From Dictyophora rubrovolvata (Eukaryota; Basidiomycota; Agaricomycetes; Phallales; Phallaceae): a stretch of DNA of 64,000 bases. The stretch lies in contig CP114122.1 of assembly GCA_029959195.1 (NCBI GenBank), forward strand, positions 2,170,001 through 2,234,000, given 5' to 3'. The first letter of the stretch is position 1, and every line of letters starts with the position of its first letter. The position numbers and the translations under genes were made by a program. Below are positions 46,784-60,436 of the stretch, one piece after another. The notes under the pieces were generated by a model. That model made no database searches, had not been told where the DNA came from, and saw only the letters and a list, made by a program, of their open reading frames with translations.

Positions 46784-49700
46784 ATGTTTTTCAAATTACT
46801 GCCTAGTTCCTCTATTCTTAAGGATAATTTGATATGGCCAGCATATGTTGCGTTAGGATGCATCGTCCTGCGGTTATTTAACGTCGTTTCTCAAATGGGG
46901 CGGTTTCGAAGAAAAGAGGGCTACGACGGTCTTAAAAACACGGGTGTCAATCGTTATGAAGTTTCAGGCTCTTATTTGGGAAATTTCAGAGAAAATTTGA
47001 AGCGTCTCGGAATTCCCATTGTCGTTTTTCGTGTCCTGCGCTCAATCGGAGTTGCCTTATTGGTAGTTGTCAGCTTTCTGACACTTGAGCGGAACACAAA
47101 TTACCAAGAGAAGCTAGTACAAATTGAAACCGTTCATTTAGCACTTTACGTTAGTAATTGGTATTTCTATGGCTTGAGCTATTGACCGACCCTTGATCTT
47201 AGGTTTTCCAGCTAGTCTTGGCCGTGCTTACGCTACTGCCGGCTCGTTTCGCAGAAACAGCAAACGATGATCTAACGGTCATCTTATTGAGTTTCTCCCT
47301 GATTTACCTATATCGTGACGTTTATCCACTTTGCACCTATCCCTTGACACCCGAAGACTCGGCTGAAGGGCAGCTTCTGTGGGTTCGAGTGGGATTAATC
47401 CTCACTACAGGAATCTTAATACCTCTCTTCACGCCACGCCAATATAAACCTTTAGACCCCTCAGTATGCTCCTTTTCACCTTCAATGCAAAATATTTGAG
47501 ATCTGAGTCGTTTAGAATCCACAAAAAGATCTCAGCCCTGAGCAAACCGCCTCTTTGGCATCCTTTTGCACCTGGTCTTACATGGATCCATTAATCTGGA
47601 AAGCTGCTCGATCTTCCAACCTAGAATATGAAGATCTTCCTCCACTAGCAGACTACGATAAAGCGGAATACCTGACAACAAGAAGCCAGAAGGTCGGCTG
47701 CTTTGCAAAGTCTTGAAATTCTCAACTCAATGTTTGCGTCAGATTTTTAAGCGTTATTTTGCCAAGAAAAGACATATCTTTTCGGCACTTTTGAGAGTAT
47801 TCTGTACGTTCTATGGTCCATGTAATATGTGTATTCAGCGAAACTCATTTTCTTCGTCAGCGAAAGAAGTTGTTATACTTTCGCTTGCAACCATTCTGAA
47901 GGTAAGATCGCCTGGGGCCGGGGGGGGGGGGGGGGGGGGGGGGCGGCATCAGTGATCTGGGTTTGTGCTCCGGAGCACAAACCCAGATAGGCTGCAAGTG
48001 AATGAAAACCGTTAAACAGAGTCTAACGCATTTTTAGACAACAGCCGGCTTTATATCCCCTTTAGCTTTAAACCAGCTATTGTTATATATTCAAGATAAA
48101 TCCGACACATTTTATCGTCCATGGACATGGGTATTAGTCATGTTCGTGGGTCCAATGGTGAGATTGTCATCTATTCTTGCTGCTCATCTTATTAAATCGC
48201 ACTCAGATCGGTTGCATTGCGTTTGAATATTACATTTATACGATGGTGCGTAAATCTGCTCTGATTGTTATGAACTGGAACCGACTTGAGTACTTTATTT
48301 AGATGCACGTGACTGTCCAGCTTGAGGGTATCCTTACGCAGCTCGTCTTCGACCATTCTTTGCAAATCAGAGTCAAAGAAGAGAAAGATCCAAGTGCGAC
48401 TCCTACTAATATTTTCCACTCAAACGGTATCTGAATTCACGCGGATCTTACTTAGAACAGGACAAAGGCAAGGGGAAAGATTCTGCAGAATCATCGTCGC
48501 GGACCAAAACGAGAGGAAGCAATTTAGTCGGAAAGATAAATAATTTGATCACTACCGATTTGCTGAATATCACGAATGGTCGTCATTTTATCTACGTCGG
48601 TATGTTATACGAGATATATTCATTGCCCTGTATTCATTTCATTGAAAAGCAATGACCGTTCCGCTTCAATTTCTCTACAGCCTTTGGTTTTTGTACAGAC
48701 TTTTGGGATGGAGGTGAATTCTTATTTACTCGAGAAAGTCACCGATCAACAATATTTTTTTAGTGCGTTATTCGGAATGGGTTTTACAATAATTACCATG
48801 CCCTTGCCGGCATATTTCTCAAAATATCTTCTCATTTTCCAAAAACGAAGATTAGAGAAGGTATGACTGCCTCTTGAGAATTTAAGTCTCTCTAAACTTT
48901 GTTCTAGACGGATGCAAGGGTCCAGACAATTACAGATGGTAAGTGAGGTAACAAGTATAAGTCCCGAATGTAGTGGTAACGTCCTTCCCTTCCCTATTAA
49001 AGTTTTGTCTGTTACCAGAATGATCAAGCTGTTCGGTTGGGAGGATAGAGTTGCCAAGCAGATCGAAGAGAAAAGAGAAGCTGAGTTGGTAGTTTTGAAA
49101 AAACGCCAACTTTTGAGTATTGTGAATGCAAACTTGAAGTGAGTTTTCCGTCAATTCTTTGTGTGTCACTTCCAATATCTTACGTTCTAGTTATTTCCTT
49201 CCTCTGATCACCATGGTCGGAACATTTGGCTGCTATGTACGTGACGTGACTGTTATTTCTTCAGCTTTATAACAATTCCGTTTTGCAAATTTGAAGACAA
49301 TTATTCAAAAACAAACTTTAACGGCTGCGACGGTATTCAGCAGTATCGCCGTTTTCTCGCATTTCCGAGACGTGCTGTGGTTGACGTTTTACTTCCTTCC
49401 TGAAATCCTAAACGGTTTGTCCTATGCTCGATCAATTGCTGCGACGTTTCCGAACTATCTTTATAGGACATGTCTCATTATCCCGCATCGACAATTTTAT
49501 AAAAAATGTGAGATATTCGGTGTTAATCGCGTTTTTTCATACACTCAGATTCTCAGACGGAACTCTTGGACCGTTTATCAGAGGAAAAAACCCGCGATCC
49601 CGAGGCTGCACTACCCCAAGACACGGTCGGATTCCGAAATGCCAAATTTACTTGGAGTAAAGATGATCTTGACAACCAAAATTCCGGGGAAGAACGCAAG

Positions 49701-52700
49701 TTCCAGTTGACTATTGAAAATGACGTGATTTTCCGCCGCGGTCAGCTCAATCTCATTATCGGTCCCACTGGCAGCGGCAAGACCAGTTTGCTAATGGCTT
49801 TAATGGGTTTGTGGTTATATGGTTCTAGGGAAATGCGCGTCTTTAACCGTTAGTTTAGGCGAGATGCACTACTCTCCTATTGCGGATGATTCTGGTTTTC
49901 GGCTTCCTCGTGATGGAGGCGTCGCTTTTGTCGCTCAAGAAGGTTGGGTACAAAGCGGTACAATCAAGGTAAATGATTGTTCTTTATCTTGTTTAACTGA
50001 TTTCATCAACCTTGGACTATGAAAGAATAATATTTTGTTTGGGTCAGAGTTAGATGAGGAACGCTACAAAAAGGGCAAGCATTCCCATTTATTTATGTAA
50101 CGGGCTGAGCCGAGACTGAATGTGCACAGTCATATTTCAATGCGGACTCGAGCAAGATTTAGCACTATTTGAGGCTGGAGATGAGACGGAAATTGGAGAA
50201 AGAGGTTTCACGTTAAGGTGCGCATATATCATTGAATTTAGAGCCTCGTGCGTGCAAGTGCGCATGTGCTAATGCTATTTATAGTGGCGGTCAAAACGCA
50301 CGGGTGACGTTAGCAAGAGCTATATATTCTAAGGCAGAGATTGTCTTGATCGATGATATCTTGGCTTGTTTGGACGTTCATACCGGAAAATTCATCGTTG
50401 GCAATTGCTTCACTGGAGATTTATTGAAAGGTCGAGCTGTTATCCTAGTTGTAAGTCTTCGGCGTTGGTTTCGGATCCACTTTTAACAACGTCAATGTTT
50501 TCAGACTCATAACGTTTCTTTGGTGGCACCCGTGGCGGACTTTGTCGTATCGTTAGACATGAGCGGTCAAATTGCCAGCCAAGGAAGCCTAAACGACGCT
50601 TTGTCCAAGAACGAAAGACTCCTGGAAGAAGTCATGCAAGAACAGGAGACTCTCGAAAAAGAGGAAACAACCGTTGATACCCCGGACGCTGAAAAAGATG
50701 TGGCGGCGAAGAAGAGCGGTAAACTCGTACTCGCGGAAGAAGTGGCCATTGGACATGTATCATGGGATGCGATGAAACTCTATTATTCCAATGCGGGTGG
50801 TCCTCTATATTGGTTCACTGTTATTTCGACCATACTCTTTTCCAAAGCTTTGACTTGCATTGGCTCGTGGCTTTTAGGAAGATGGGCTGCCGATTATGAG
50901 AATTATCCACCTGAAAGCGTTTCGCCTGGGTTTTATTTGGCAATGTATGGTGCTTTAATGCTATTAGACGGCTTGTTTTACGCTTCAGGCATGTCCGTAG
51001 CGGTCTTTGGTTCGATCAGGGTGAGTTAAAAGACTTCTTTTGACTTTATTTTCACCCATGATCATTGATTATTTCAACAGGCTTCGCGAACACTCCATAA
51101 AATGCTTTCCACCAGTGTGCTTAGAACGACGCTAAGGTGGGTCAATGTTCTAGTCACATCCGAGCATATATTGAATTTTTGATAGATGGCTTGACACGGT
51201 GCCAACTGCCCGTGTGATTGCGAGATGCACACAAGACATTGCTGCCGTAGATGGACCTATATCCAATTATACATCGGGCTGGGTATGCTCGCCACTGTGT
51301 CTTTCATCTACTATAGGAATTCACTTTTCTGCAGATCCTTACCAGCAGTGTCTTGATCACGACTTTTGGGACTATCATCATTACAGTACCTAAATTCATC
51401 GTTCCCGGTTTTGTCATTGCCGTCCTGGGCTTCCTTTGCGGTCAAGTATATATGAAAGCTCAACTTCCCATTAAAAGGCAGATGTCAAATCATCGGTCAC
51501 CTATTATAGGGCAGTTGAATGCTATGATAACCGGAATAGGTGAGAAGATATTATATTCAAACGCGCTTGATGTCAGCTCTGATGCGCTTTGTTTCTCAGT
51601 TTCTATCCGAGCTTATGGTGCCGAGGCGCCGTTCCGTAAGGAAAATCTCAGACATATTAACGAATATATCCGTCCCGCACGTTCATACTACGATTGCAAC
51701 AGGTATATTCTCAGAATAGTCTTAGTTATCTTGTGATTTGAACCTGCTTTTTTAGATGGGTGGCTGTACGGACTGAAGCTTTGGGAGCGGCATTGGGAGC
51801 AGCCCTTGCATTTTATATTTTGAACGATCCGTCACAAACCGCCAGTAGCGGCGGACTTGCTTTAGGCATGGCTGTGTCCTTTTCATCGTGTATTCTCGAC
51901 TGGGGTAAGATGTCATGATTTGTCTGAGTAAAACGTCTGTTTCATGACAAATATTTAGTTCGAATCACAAACGATCTTGAAGTGCAGGGGAATAGGTTAG
52001 GAATTAGGTTTTAAGTTCAATATTCTCGCTTATGCACTGCGTTTTTTTTATAAAGCATTGAACGGATTGAAGCGTACATCAACATCGTTCAGGAACCGAA
52101 ACCTTCAATATCTGGAACTCCTCCTGCTTATTGGCCCGCGTCCGGAAATGTCGTCGTGGAAAACCTTTGTGCTCGCTACTCAGCTGATTCTCCGGAGGTG
52201 AGTAAAAAATTGACAATATTAATATTGACATGTTCTCTAACTTTATTATATATTTAGGTTTTACATAATCTCGACTTTACCATAAAGTCCGGTGAAAAAA
52301 TCGGCGTAGTAGGAAGGACAGGCAGTGGAAAGTCGACTCTCACATTATCACTCTTACGCTGTATTCCGACAGAAGGGAAGGTCATTTTTGATGGTCTGGA
52401 CACGGGAAAGATCAATCTCGATAACTTGAGAAGCAGTATAACCATTATCCCGCAACGACCTGATCTTCTGACTGGTACACTTCGGGAAAATCTAGACCCC
52501 TTTTCGGAGCATTCTGATGCCACATTAAATGACGCGTTGAGATTGTCTGGATTATTCGCATTGCAAGAACAGAATGATCAGGTGGCAAAGCTCACGTTGG
52601 ATAGTACTATTTCTGGTGGGGGAGGAAATCTTTCGGTTGGACAACGACAAATTTTGGCGTTGGCTCGGGCTATCTTGAGAGGAAGTAAACTGTTGATTTT

Positions 52701-53107
52701 GGATGAAGGTATTGATAGCGCTCGTGTCTTGTTTACAGGTTTCTCACATTCATTACTAGCAACGAGTGCCATTGATTACGCTACGGATGCCATCATTCAG
52801 AACTCTTTGCGCGAAGCCTCGCGAGATGCTACTTTGCTCATCGTAGCTCACAGACTTAACACTGTACGTGTATATACTATACCCCACATGTACATTCATT
52901 CTGAAGTTATTCACCGTTTACTTGCAGATCATGGATGCAGACAAGATCATACTTCTTGATGCTGGAAACATGGTAGAATTCGATTCTCCCGCCAATCTTT
53001 TGAAGAAGCCGGATGGTTACTTCAAGTCGTTGGTTGATGAAAGTGGTGACAGAGATGTTCTCTATAAAATTGCAGAAGAAACGGCCCAAAGGTCTCGTCA
53101 AGTGTGA
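46784..53107 (+). CDS. ABCC-type (MRP) multidrug transporter
   Basis: Full ABC transporter, two TMD-NBD halves, with many introns. The start [15 protein letters not shown] leads into N-terminal membrane segments ([16 protein letters not shown] and following), and TMD1 carries [14 protein letters not shown], typical of ABCC. NBD1: Walker [19 protein letters not shown]; signature [16 protein letters not shown], completed across an intron; Walker [13 protein letters not shown], with the second Asp replacing Glu as usual in ABCC NBD1; and TH in the switch. An acidic linker ([15 protein letters not shown]) follows, then TMD2 and NBD2: Walker [15 protein letters not shown], signature [14 protein letters not shown], Walker B ILDEATSAID (joined across the intron at about 52708-52759), His switch VAHRLNT. 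It ends ETAQRSRQV at 53107. Likely exports conjugates or toxins at the plasma or vacuole membrane. The intron at 47902-48037 carries an odd insertion. Confidence 0.9.
47920..47943. repeat. G24 homopolymer in an ABC transporter intron
   Basis: Twenty-four consecutive G, 18 bp after the 5' splice site, preceded by GGGGCC. The run length is likely approximate in any assembly. Confidence 0.85.
47955..47988. repeat. 34-bp perfect palindrome in the same intron
   Basis: Left arm ATCTGGGTTTGTGCTCC followed directly by its exact reverse complement with no spacer. It could extrude as a 17-bp hairpin in DNA or RNA. Confidence 0.95.
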
Positions 53108-53377
53108 ATATACAAAAGCGACTGAATGTAATATAATTGTAGAACTCGTAGAGCACATGTACATATTGAGTTGAAGCTGTACTTGCGTATTTGATCTCCG
53201 CTGATGAGATAAGATAGGAAAGCCCACTGCTGATTTGATCGGACTTGGCGGGTAACCGGCCCGCGAGTCAAATTTTTCTCAGCTGATCCGATAAGACATA
53301 AATTAGACATATAAATTGGACATAAATTGGACCGGTCTGAATTCACCAGCGACGCTCTGCTGTTTGCGTTCACCACC
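53108..53377. promoter_or_regulatory. Promoter of aldo-keto reductase 2
   Basis: Contains a threefold ACATAAATT/ACATATAAATT repeat at 53296-53329, the middle one giving TATAAATT (53310-53317), about 60-67 bp before the ATG at 53378. Confidence 0.5.
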
Positions 53378-54684
53378 ATGTCTACCCCCAAGCTCAAGCT
53401 CAGCAACGGATCGGAGATTCAAGTTGTCGGTTTTGGAACTTGGAAATCCTCTAATGAAGACGCCGCCAAAGCTGTTGAATGTGCTTTGAGAGCTGGTTAT
53501 AGAGTCCTCGATTGTGCATGGTACCGGACAATTTTATATGTTTTTTCGAATAATTTTCGCTGAGGGTGTACTGCAGGGGATACGATAATGAAGAGGGCGT
53601 TGGTCAAGGTATCAGAGCTTCAGGGGTTCCTAGAGAAGAAATTTTTATCGTTAGGTTTGTCAAGCCTTTAATTGTCAACATCTATGAATGCTATTAATTC
53701 TCTTTTCAGTAAACTTTGGGGTACGTATCATCGCAGAGTAGAGGAGAACCTGGATGAATCTCTCAAGAGATTAGGGACCGATTATCTGGACTGTATGTTG
53801 CCAATAAGGTCCGCGAGACTACATTTACTGATGACCACTATATATCCAAGTGTACCTTATGCACTGGCCATGCCCGGTATGCACAATTGTCCGTCTAATT
53901 CGTCTTTCTAATTACATTCTTATAGATGAATCCGAACGGTACCCCCAAGAAAATGCCACTTCGTCCAAACGGAATGCGAGACGTCGACGAAGAATGGTCC
54001 ATCACCAAAACATGGAAACAGATGGAAGAAATGTACAAAAAAGGAAAAGTGAAAGCACTCGGCGTTTCGAACTTTTCACGAATGAAGCTCGAGGAAATTT
54101 TACCCATTGCGGAGATCAAACCCGTTGTGGACCAGCTTGAATTGCATTTGTACAATCCCCAGCATAAATTGCTCGAGTATCTGAAGAGTATAGATATTGT
54201 TCCTCAGGCATATTCGCCCTTGGGGTATGTAGTCAAATGGATCGATGCGCGTCCGATGGCTAATTTTCGACTAGGTCAACAGGAGCTCCTCTTTTGAACG
54301 ATGAAACTGCTATCCAAATGGCAAAGAAGTACGACGTCTCCGTGACCGCTGTATTATTGGGTTACCTCAGTGCGTAATAATTGACGCACTCTTATGTAAA
54401 GCTCAGGATCTCATAAAAGCAAAATAGTTAAGAGAGACATCGTCATCCTTCCCAAGTCCACCACACCCCATAGAATCGAAGAGAATTTCACCGCCTCACA
54501 AGATTTCGCTAGACGCGTTTCAAACGAGGACTTTGAAATACTAAACAAAGTTGCCATCAATGGCAAGCAGAAACGGTTCATCATGCCCCCATGGGTGAGT
54601 ACTTGCCACAGCCCTTAATGGTTTTTTTTTCACATTTCGCAGCCTATTCCTCTGGGTTTCGACGACTGGCCACAGAACATTTAA
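53378..54684 (+). CDS. Aldo-keto reductase (glycerol dehydrogenase / aldose reductase type)
   Basis: NADPH-dependent carbonyl reductase of the AKR superfamily, distinct from the aryl-alcohol type at 34.5 kb. Start MSTPKLKLSNGSEIQVVGFG. The catalytic tetrad is complete: AGYRVLDCAWGYDNE (Asp and Tyr, joined across an intron), SKLWGTYH (Lys) and LYLMHWP (His, joined across another). Further: GKVKALGVSNFSRMKLEEI, PVVDQLELHLYNPQ and IVPQAYSPLG. The cofactor end reads KRDIVILPKSTTPHRIEENF. The last exon encodes PIPLGFDDWPQNI, stopping at 54684. At least six introns, all in frame. It lies 82 bp from the end of the convergent TBC gene, so their 3' untranslated regions probably overlap. Substrate not predictable. 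Confidence 0.9.
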
Positions 54685-54765
54685 GGGAAATTGGACCCGA
54701 CGACGAGGTAGTCTTACAAAGAACATTGTTCCAAAGTTTGAATAATATATAATAGCGCTAGACCA

Positions 54766-56934
54766 CTAGATAAGAATCCCAAACTTCGCAGCCGTTCCGA
54801 ATAAATTAGCTATGGACGTGCTTAGCCATCGGAAATTTTCTGTCATGAGTTTTCCACGGCTGTTACGTCCAAAACCGAAATTGCGGGCATTGGGATGTTG
54901 TAGTCCATACATTGCTACAGCAACGCCTATGAGAAGCACGGTCCCGGCTATAATCATCTGTCTGCGTGAAACGAATCGTCGTCGGACGGGGAACTTCCTT
55001 CGCTCCTTCTCCTTTATTAATTTTTCCTTTCTTTCTTCCCTCAGTTTTTGTTTCTCTTTGGTTACGCCCATTTCTTCGTCCTGCTCTTCTTGACTGATCG
55101 GCAGCACAACCTCTTCACTTCCTACATATGACTCAGCCTGGTCATCGTCCAATATGGGAAGGATTGACGATGTTGGATCATAATCGGTAGCGCCAGGTCT
55201 CACATGTAAAATGCTTGCAGAACCGAACGTTTGTGATACTCGAAGGTCAGGTAATGAAGGAGGGTATTGGACGAAAAGATTCGATGCCTGACGAAGCAAA
55301 TCTGACAGTGGAATTGAGTTGACTTTGTTGTCTGTGTACGCTCCAGGAAAGATAGGCGGTACTGATTCGGACAGGGATGATGCTTCTTTCGATCCGTCCT
55401 CCGAACGTTCCTCCTTCAGGGAGCTTTGGTCGGATCGCACGTCATCTTTGCTTTCTTGACTATCTTTGAGGTTGGTAGATTCGGACAGCAGTGTCTTGTC
55501 GTCCTTTTCAGGGAAAGTTTTTGCTGCAGACGGTCTAAAAATATACCATAAGAATAAAACCACTTGTCCCGGGAGTTAGATTACCAACTCGGCATTTAGA
55601 ACTTCATCTGTTAAAGGAGGGAGTGCTGTAAGAGCAGCATGTATCAAACCCATAGCATCATCTTCCTCCTGTGCCAACTTGAGGATTTCGTCCTTTTTAG
55701 TGAGAATTATCTTTGACAAAGGGTGAGTCGAGGGGGAAAAGAGATTAGTTTCGGTACTTACTACTGTCTCTAACCAGATGGATGCAGCGGGGTCGCGGCA
55801 AAGTAACCAGTCAAAAACGTGTTGAATCAAAGGTAATGTCGGCATATCATGCGAGAAGAGCGTTAATAGATTGGAGAGTGCATAGTATGGTAAGTGTCCA
55901 ATCCTGTGAACAAGGTTTCAAGGAGAGTTTTTGGGCAGTTAAGGACAACACACTTTGTCAGAACGGCGCTGTAAGCTGGATCAACTATTTTTATGAGGCG
56001 TTTCAAAACTCTGCAAAGACATAATCACGTGAAGAGGGATGAAAAGCTTATTTCGATACAACACCAATCTACCTCAGTTGTCCCACCAACGGCTCTAATC
56101 CATTACCCATAGCATCTCTCAATCTATGCAAACTCATCTTCTCGGCGCAGGGCAAAACATATTCAGGTGGGAGGGTAAGAAATAAGACGGTTATGATATC
56201 ATGATATCCCTACAAACATAGAAGATTAACGTTTCAGATAGGTACATAGTTCAGTCGATGAGATATACCTGAAAATAGCGCAGTTTTGGTCGTTTCCGGA
56301 GTACACCAAGGATGATGTCATGGAGATCAAGTTGTAGTAGCTTGCGATGCTTCAGCGAAGAGCTAACTAAGAATAGAAAATTTCATGAGAAGAGAGATTT
56401 TATTATAAATATTATAATCATAAATTACCGACGGGGTATAAAACGAAACTGCGGTTGGTGTCTAGCTCTACTTGGTGTTCGTCCGGATGGGGAGGTAGAT
56501 CGGCAGAGGAGTTCAAAGAAGGTGAATCAACCTCGACTGGGTTTATATTGGATTCGAAATTTCCAGGTTGGTTAGCGGAGTCTTCTAATTTCAAGTTGAG
56601 CGATGGTGTTTCCAGGCGCCATGGCGGGATGATATCTGGTCGAGATAGACTATCTAAACTTGAAGCTAAAGACGATAATCCCGTGAAATCTGAGGAAGAA
56701 CATCCCAAAAGGTACGGCCTTGCACCAAATCAATAGTGATGACGACGAAGATGACGATGGTCTTTACCAAGCATATTTACGTCCATTTCCGAATCCGCCA
56801 GGTAACAAACTCAGTTCCTGTAGACGGATAATGTCGTGATCGAGGACAGCATCTCTGACTTGAAACTCCCTGGACTGTGTTTCCGAGTCAGTTGAACTGG
56901 TTGATGTTCGGGAACGTGATGACTCCAATGTCAT
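54766..56934 (-). CDS. TBC1D20-like Rab GTPase-activating protein with C-terminal membrane anchor
   Basis: TBC-domain GAP of the TBC1D20/Gyp8 group, which acts on Rab1/Ypt1 at the ER. Start MTLESSRSRTSTSSTDSE at 56934 (an earlier start is possible), then DHDIIRLQELSLLPGGFGNG, joined across an intron to WPYLLGCSSSDF (the entry motif of TBC domains). A Ser-rich insertion precedes the arginine finger, seen as VELDTNRSFVLYP (IxxDxxR), and the glutamine finger is RYFQGYHDIITV, with the intron just after the Gln codon. Then PYYALSNLLTLFSHDM and IQHVFDWLLCRDPAASIWL. The C-terminal exon (from 55563) is acidic and coiled, then basic, with a membrane segment IIAGTVLLIGVAVAMYGL, and ends at 54766. This layout matches TBC1D20. 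Both catalytic fingers are present. Confidence 0.85.
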
Positions 56935-57547
56935 TGAAGTCGCTCTGCTGCATCCGATTGTGTATGGAGTCAGGAGAAGGGTTGATGACTAAGACTGGCT
57001 TGCGTAATCGCACGTAATTACTTTGCTTCCATAGCAGCGGCCAGCTCATGACAACAATTTGACTTGTCAAGAACGTCAAGTAGCAATTATATTTCATAAA
57101 ACAACGTTAGTGGGTTCCTAGATCGTCAGGAGCCATTCATTTCATCATGTGAGTATGTCATTGTTGATTGACGTGTTTTGTCTTTTGAGATTGTCGATCG
57201 TTTAGTTCGCTCCACCACATGGCTAAACTGAACAAAGTTTCGGGTCGAAGTCTAGTTCTCGTACATACGGGTCAGATGTTTGTCATATGACTATCGTTCA
57301 TTGCGGAGAAGAGTTACAAGTCTACTTTGATGAATTTGAAGAACGATGGCTCAGCTTATTTTGAATGGTGATGATGACGGCATAATATCCCATGATCAGA
57401 CTCCCCATAGGCATAGAACTCTCCAGCAATAATTTCATTAGTCTCTTTCTGACTTCTTTTTATGTGCAGGCGTTAGCCGAAATAGTTTCCTATCCTAGGT
57501 GCCTATTCCAAGTATCTGCCGATGCTATAAATTTCGGCTGTTCTGTC
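56935..57547. other. Intergenic between divergent genes
   Basis: About 0.6 kb with no recognised gene, serving both the TBC gene (-) and the glycosidase-like gene (+). Confidence 0.5.
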
Positions 57548-57549
57548 GC

Positions 57550-57560
57550 GGTATATATAT
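57550..57560 (+). promoter_or_regulatory. TATA box of the glycosidase-like gene
   Basis: GTATATATATGG about 52-62 bp upstream of the ATG at 57612. Confidence 0.6.
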
Positions 57561-57611
57561 GGCCGCATAGCTAAGCCATTTGGTACATCACAAGTCAGTT
57601 ACATCACAACT

Positions 57612-60436
57612 ATGCCCCACCGGCTTGCTAGTTGTGTAGCTGTATTGACTCTTCTTTCCCATGTCTTTTCCCAAGACCCTGTCAACTCAAATTCAGACCT
57701 AAATCTTCACATTTCCACCGGGGGATTCGATAATTATCTCTGGCGGTCCAACATCACTGCAGCCCAAGTTTTGTTAACCAGTCCGGATGCTTCTGACAGC
57801 TTGCAGCGCTTCGTGGTGGCCATGCCCGCTGGGAATAGCGGAACATTGGCATACTTCCTTCCCTTTAATCCCACTCAAATTCTTTCTGTCCAGCTTGTTA
57901 ATGGCACACTTCAAGACGCTACTGGTGACTTCAATAATGTTGGCGTGCAGGGACAACTGTCTTTCAATGCTGATGCGGGTCTTGGTGTGACGATCATTGG
58001 GGCCGTCAGGGCTATGCGCGACTAGTAAATATTGCCTTGTCTCGTGGATTTAGCACGATTGAACCGGTTGTATAGCGTTGAAGGGAGTGGAACCATGCAC
58101 GAGGTATTGATTATATTTTCCTATATCCAACAGATTGTTGACAAACTTCCTCTAGATATTCAATTACACAATCTCATCATTCAACAGCAGCTTCCTGCAC
58201 TTGCACCGAAGATGGATCAACTCATCTCTCGGGATGGATTTCATTCTCTCGGCCGAAGATAACATGGTTTTCAATGTCACCCCTCCGGTAGATGAAATTG
58301 CGGCGCCGACAGTTCTTTTCCAGCTTCCCGATTCAACTAAAATAGGAACCCTCAAATGGTCCGTAGTTTGTAATGAAACGACATTTGCAGGATTGGGCCC
58401 GTCAGGGTTTTTCCTGCAGGACTCTCAAGCAGACAACGCAGCGGGAGCTAAAGCGCTTAAGGGCTTAGCAGATGGTGTCAACATAGACGGACAACAGGCT
58501 GGTTCAAAATATTTCATCAAAAACGATCTTTGGGTTAACTTTAGGTACACTCAGATTAGTTTCCTGACATATCAAACCAAAAGTCTCGCCGGAGGATGGC
58601 GTTTCCTTACCTACTTCGGCCGAGTAAGTGTGCTCTGAGAGCCTTCTTTTTTCGTTACTAGAAATTCATAAAAAGCTCATCAGGATACTCTTATTGCACT
58701 TCGATTGTTAATGCCAATTATCACGCCTGAAGCTTCAGAGTCTATTCTTGGAGCTGTCTTTGAGCGGCTAAACTCGACGGGCGCAGCATGCCATGAAGAG
58801 ACCATCGGTGATTATGCCTCCTTCATCAACATTGAAAATGGAACGCCACAATTGGGAGATACCCCGTTTTATGATTACAAGTCAGCTTCAATGATCCCAC
58901 CCCATATTGCTTGCCCTGACTGATTTTTCTCTCTAGGATGATAGATACAGACCTTTATGTTCTTCCAGTAGTTGCTCACTATCTTCTTGATATCCCCCAA
59001 GGTGAAGGACGAGCCCAAGCCTTTTTATCAACCGTGGCGTCCCTGAATAATTCAAATATCGGCGTCTCATATCGCGACTTACTGGCCAGAAACGCAATAT
59101 ATAACCTTAACAGAGCGGAACCTTTCGCTTCGAATCCAAGCGTCCAAAATTTGCTTCACCTCCGTCCCGGCCAACCAGTCGGAAACTGGCGTGACTCTAA
59201 CGAAGGATTAGGATACGGCACAATTCCGTTCGACGTCAACGTAGCACTCGTGCCTTCTTCCCTTCGAGCTCTTGCTCGATTGGTCGATGCTAACATTCTA
59301 GTTCTTGATGGAATATCAGACGCGGCATTGAGAGCGCAACAATACGCCCAAGTTTGGGAACAACGCGCTGCTGAATTTTTTAGCGTTGAAGTTAAAGGAG
59401 AGGTTGTTCATGCTCGATGGAAGGATTATATTATTCGTTCGGGTTTGGACGATGGGTTGCTTGATTTGCAAGACACGGCTGATCCGGAGGATGTCACGTT
59501 TTATGCTTTATCATTACATGATAATGGATCAAAGGTCGATGTGAGCACTTTGTGTTACAAGCTTACGTCGGTGAATACTTTTCATATCATGCATACCTAG
59601 GTCATGCATAGCGATTTGGGCTTCAGTTTGCTTTTCGCTTCCAACGTACCAGCTTCTCTTCTACAGCGTGTTGTAGAACTACTCCAACCATATCCTAAAG
59701 GTACGGAAGAACCATTTCCTTGATTGCGGTCGATGCGATACTTGTTTCAGGTCTTTTAACAAACATTGGCATGTTTGTTGCCAATCCGGCGTTATCAAGT
59801 AACCGTACACAAATTGACGTATTAAATCGCGAATCATAGTAAGTCATTTCTTATATTTCCCAAGTAATATCCGACCTAATTCTTCACTTGACAGTCACGG
59901 AACAGTTGTATGGTCTTTTCAACAAGCTTTAATGACGGCCGGGATCACTCGTCAATTAAAGGTTTGTTTCTGATATTTACCGGCATCCTGCGAAACAGCA
60001 TAAACTTTTTTCAAGTTATGCGATAATTCAACAATCAGTATTGATATCGAACCTCCAACACTTCGTCCGACATGGTGTTCAGATGAAAATCTCGTGTCCT
60101 CCCTCAAAACCGCTCAGCTTAGATTATGGGATTCTATTAATGGTGGTAAAGACCGTGCGTAGCATCGTCTAGACAACCGAGCGAATTCTAATTCAGCGTT
60201 GTAAAACATTATAGAGATCTTCACTGAAGTCTGGTCTTATAGCTTTGACAATACTACTAACCAGTTCGACGTGGCTGATTTAGCGGTCTTGAGTCCGCAA
60301 GGGACAGAGTCGGATGCCATTCAATTTGTAAGTGGTTTTTTTTTCAAGGTTTTGACTGACATGCATCTCAATTTATTTTGAATATCAGTGGAGCTTCACG
60401 TTTTTAGCCATTGCAAACGTGACAGCTCTGAATTGA
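57612..60436 (+). CDS. Secreted (alpha/alpha)6 glycosidase-like protein (GDE-type)
   Basis: Start MPHRLASCVAVLTLLSHVFS is a signal peptide. An N-terminal beta-rich part follows (DNYLWRSNITAAQVLLTSP and onward), then about nine exons. Key strings are LAGGWRFLTYFGRDTLIALR (a GRD motif as in glycogen-debranching-enzyme C-terminal and other six-hairpin glycosidases), completed across an intron; HEETIGDYASF; a membrane-free YVLPVVAHYLLDIPQGEG; and GNWRDSNEGLGYGTIPFDVN, a candidate active-site loop. Multiple NxS/T sites fit secretion. The last exon ends FLAIANVTALN at 60436. I infer an oligosaccharide hydrolase; the exact GH family and catalytic acids are not assigned. Exon borders around 58082-58180 are uncertain because the frame there allows two solutions. 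Confidence 0.65.
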
